DNA from: Sphingopyxis sp.
GTDB taxonomy: Bacteria; Pseudomonadota; Alphaproteobacteria; Sphingomonadales; Sphingomonadaceae
Reading direction: 5' to 3'
Assembly (NCBI RefSeq): GCF_016704835.1
Contig: NZ_JADIZJ010000021.1
Span: 620,001-684,000 of the forward strand
Length of the DNA stretch: 64,000 nucleotides
Positions 61,806 to 64,000 of this stretch are shown one piece after another. How positions within the stretch are numbered: position 1 is the first letter of the stretch; every line of letters starts with the position of its first letter. The notes beneath the pieces were generated by a model. That model was given only the letters and a program-made list of their open reading frames with translations, was not told the DNA's origin and ran no database searches. Position numbers and translations under genes: made by a program.

Positions 61806-62498
61806 CTCATGCAGGGCCGTGCGGTAGAAGTCGATTTGATGGGTGAACGCTGGTTGCGGCGGCACCTGCACATAATCGCCGCCAATGTCATAATAGGCCT
61901 GCGCCCCGCCGATGCGGAAATCTGCGCCCGTCGCGGCAATCAATGCCTCCGCGCTGTCATGCTGTTCGCGGGGCGGTAACGGTGTGGGGTCGGCTGTCAG
62001 CCGCTCCGGCAGTCCGTCACACTGCGCGGCATTGAATACGACAAAGCGTTTGAGGAACGGAATGGAACGGGGTTCACCCTCTGCACCTTCGCCCCGCTCG
62101 CGCCCATCGTCGGGGGTGAAGCGGTCGGCGTAGAATATCGTATGCCCGCGCTCACCTTTGCGGACGCGTCCGCCAGCGGCCAGCGCCTGCCGGAAGGTCA
62201 ACCAATCTTGCGACGGGTAGCAGCCTTCAATGACCGCGCCCCACAGAATGAGAACATTGACGCCCGAATAGGGACGCCCCGAAACCGCGTTACGGGGAAG
62301 ACCGGGCACCGCTGCCGCCGAGTTCCACGGCTGCGCCCAAGGGAACAGGCCCGCCTCAAGCTGGGCGATGATCTTCGCCGTCACCTCGTCGTAAAGCGAA
62401 GCGCGGAGCGTATCGCCCCCGCGCGCGGCGCGCAGCCCCGCCTTGGTCTTCTTTGTAGCTGGGCCACCAAAGCCACGTTTCCGATTGCCAACCGCCAT
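61806..62498 (-). pseudogene. ArdC-family antirestriction protein, 5' part of a split gene
   Basis: Encodes the first 231 residues: SLYDEVTAKIIAQLEAGLFP, WAQPWNSAAA, SGRPYSGVNVLILWGAVIEG, RKGERGHTIFYADRF, AAQCDGLPERL and YVQVPPQPAFTHQIDFYRTA, ending LHE. The frame runs on briefly into the element and stops. GAGGAGG precedes the ATG at 62498. Joined to 55204-55503 it would make a 328-aa ArdC. Confidence 0.88.
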
Positions 62499-63055
62499 CA
62501 CAGCCTCCTCGCCCCAAAACCACACCGCCCCCGGAGAGGGGGGTGGGCGGCAAAGAGCGACCAAGAGGCCCGCCGCGATCAGGCGCACCTGTAAGGCTGT
62601 AACAGAGTGAAAGACCCGCTTGCGGGTTGCGCCTGAGCGCGACGGGCCTAGCCGGAAGCGCCGCCCATCCCCCTCTTCGGGGACGGCCACAAAAGCGCCG
62701 GCGCACCCGCGCCGTCCGCAATCAGTCGAATATCATTGAAAGAATATCGCCGCGCAGCGGCCTAACAAAAAGCGGCACCCTTGCACGATGCGACGCCAGC
62801 CGGACGTCCTGCGCCCGGGCCTGTGGGCCAGCGGGCGTCCGGCCAGGAGTGAGGCAAGAGTGCCTGCGGGTCAGCCAAAAAACGCCGCACCCTCAGGAGC
62901 GCGCAGCGCGGGACAGAGTGCGTCCTTAGAAAATCCCGCTCATTTGCCCGCGCTCCCGATCGTCACCCGAAGGGCCAAGACTACAGGCTTGGTTCGCGCT
63001 AGCGAATAGAGCGGGTTGCCGAAAGGCAGCGCAACGAAGCCGCAACTCGACAAAT
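62499..63055. other. Gene-free stretch upstream of the split ardC
   Basis: 557 bases, very GC-rich, no coding-like frame. It should contain the promoter of the former ardC-DUF2958-ParB unit. I see no long repeat; short local palindromes such as ACCCGCTTGCGGGT occur near 62617. Confidence 0.5.
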
Positions 63056-64000
63056 CTAAGCAGCCTTGAATCTCTTCGACAGGAAGGCCGGGATTTCGCT
63101 TAATGGCATCTCTGGCGACGAATTGCCGCTGCGAACATACAGCCTCTCGTAACCGACGCCATTCTTGTCTTTGCCGGACACGATGATTGCCGCATCGGAC
63201 GGACGAACCTCGATCTGACAGATTTCGACACCCGCAACCTCGGGGAAGCTGATCTTCAATTTTCCAGCCGTGAAGTTCTGGCCGAAGGCGTGGGCGAACA
63301 GATTGCGCAAATGGATCTCAAAGCGATCCCTGTCAGCGTCGCCGAGGCACGCGAAATCCTGCTCCAGCCCCACTGCGTCGCCGCTGTCGGCCACACCGAT
63401 GAGCAAGGTTCCGCCATCGAAGCTGTTGCCGAAGGCCGCAATGGTCTTCACGACCACCGTTACGAGTTATATGTTGACCCGGCCTTCGTTCACGTCCCAG
63501 CGCAGGGTTTGCTTGTTCGCGCCGCTTCTCCAGGAAGCGTTCATAGTTTTCCAGCTTCCAAAGCTCGGGATCGTCAGGGATGCACTGACGCGCCAGCGAG
63601 TCCGGATTCTTGTCGGCGATTTCGGCGAGGTAATCCTCCGCGTTGGTCGCGCTCTTCGTGCGATTGGCTATCTGCGTCAGAATTGCCCTGTTGGTGATTT
63701 CCTGTGCGAGCGCATATTTGATGCGGTTGTCGGTCCCGTATCCGGCAGCCTTGAGCTTCGAGAACGGGAAAATATGATCGTTCTCAAGCGCATATTTCTT
63801 ACCCATCGACTGCGAGAGCTTGATGCCGGTCGTGAAGCAAGTCGCTCCCTTGCTTTTGAAATACCAGCGCATCATCGGGTAAAGTGGGTGCGAAATCGCC
63901 CGGCCGACGAACTCGTCCGGGCTGATTTCAAGGGTCCGCTCGTCCTTGATGATCTGCAACAGGTCATCGAACGGTTGGGCTGATCCTTCACAACCTTGAG
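63056..64000 (-). pseudogene. DUF262/HNH-type protein with C-terminal AlbA_2 domain, damaged, cut by window end
   Basis: Reading leftward from 64000 the frame encodes an HNH-like end of a DUF262 (GmrSD-type) protein: LENDHIFPFSKLKAAGYGTD, EITNRAILTQIANRTKSATN, PDDPELWKLENYERFLEKRR. Near 63503-63516 coding passes to another frame (QTLRWDVNEGRVN), which meets a TAA at 63467-63469 and goes on as VVVKTIAAFGNSFDGGTLLI through an AlbA_2 domain to FLSKRFKAA. A shift or small deletion plus a stop have broken it, or it is two genes. The family is linked to defence against modified DNA. Confidence 0.6.

Larger units (their letters stand above)
55498..61811. mobile_element. 6.3-kb tyrosine-recombinase element inserted in ardC (Tn554-like)
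   Basis: The element separates the two halves of an ArdC gene. Candidate 6-bp cores are CTCGTG (55498-55503) and CTCATG (61806-61811). Directly inside, both ends read GTAGGT or GTATGT (inverted) and then, 11-13 bases later, TGTCCT. Cargo is three tyrosine recombinases, a TnpC-like protein and a complete ArdC. Tn554 likewise uses two recombinases plus TnpC and has a six-base core without target duplication (established knowledge). Confidence 0.82.
8139..64000. mobile_element. Integrated conjugative-type genomic island carrying metal resistance (left end in window)
   Basis: The left boundary is the truncated tRNA-Leu. Inside are metal-resistance operons, a full VirB/VirD4 type IV secretion set, a MOBP-like relaxase with candidate oriT, ParB, a toxin-antitoxin pair and ArdC antirestriction proteins. 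This content is that of an ICE or an integrated plasmid. No integrase lies next to the visible end, so it should be at the far end if the element is complete. The right end is not in the window. Confidence 0.75.

Noticed and set aside
61695..62690. 331-codon ArdC-like frame taken as a complete gene
   Set aside because: The ArdC match stops at LHE; the last 37 codons are element-end DNA and the start extension before 62498 is not conserved.
62499..63055. Replication origin or iterons in the gene-free stretch
   Set aside because: No repeated iteron unit or DnaA-like boxes stand out, and no replication initiator gene is nearby.
1..64000. CRISPR arrays or rRNA genes
   Set aside because: I saw no regularly spaced 20-40-base repeats and no rRNA sequence. 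The only tRNA-like sequence is the truncated tRNA-Leu.

Overview
The window looks like the chromosome of an alphaproteobacterium of the Sphingomonadaceae, with Sphingopyxis-like gene content as my best guess. The grounds are GC-rich coding, a stand-alone rpsD, TonB-world style S9 and M28 peptidases, a sphingomonad-type dispersed palindrome and a sphingomonad-type conjugation module. The genus is inference; no rRNA is present to fix it.

Positions 1-8083 are ordinary core chromosome: rpsD, a secreted S9 peptidase, an M28 lipoprotein peptidase, the agmatine-to-putrescine pair aguA and aguB with a small DUF3147 membrane protein between them, and a PilZ protein. At 8084-8138 lies only the 3' half of a tRNA-Leu(CAA), cut at the anticodon loop. 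This is the usual scar of site-specific integration, and everything to its right reads as an integrated, conjugative-type island that runs past the window end.

Positions 8.4-35.1 kb are a dense metal-resistance block. A czc-type operon (two CDF exporters, a membrane methyltransferase, a small His/Cys protein, czcCBA) is read leftward from a MerR-type promoter with a 19-bp spacer. A second promoter of the same kind drives merT and a GDCCVxC protein, opposite two tandem MerR-family regulators. Copper genes follow: copAB-PepSY-methyltransferase leftward, a cnrYXH-like ECF sigma operon, copCD rightward, a CueR-type operator, a copper P1B ATPase with its own CueR, two small secreted proteins and cusCBAF. 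Three promoters sharing TGAGGGR, 14 nt, GCGTAT tie the sigma operon, copAB and copCD into one apparent regulon.

Positions 36.1-50.4 kb hold a complete P-type (virB1-virB11, virD4) type IV secretion set with an entry-exclusion lipoprotein, an LPD7 protein, a MOBP-like relaxase, its accessory protein and a candidate oriT. Many of these genes carry one-base frameshifts at short C or G runs. These are either sequencing errors or real decay.

Positions 50.4-62.5 kb hold plasmid/ICE maintenance genes: a RES/Xre toxin-antitoxin pair, DUF736, ParB, DUF2958 and ArdC. The ArdC gene is split in frame, exactly at the His-Glu codons of its HExxH zinc motif, by a 6.3-kb element. The element carries three tyrosine recombinases, a TnpC-like protein and its own intact ArdC. 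Its ends are marked by a six-base core and inverted GTAKGT/TGTCCT motifs, which recalls Tn554. The window closes with a damaged DUF262/HNH gene with a C-terminal AlbA_2 part.
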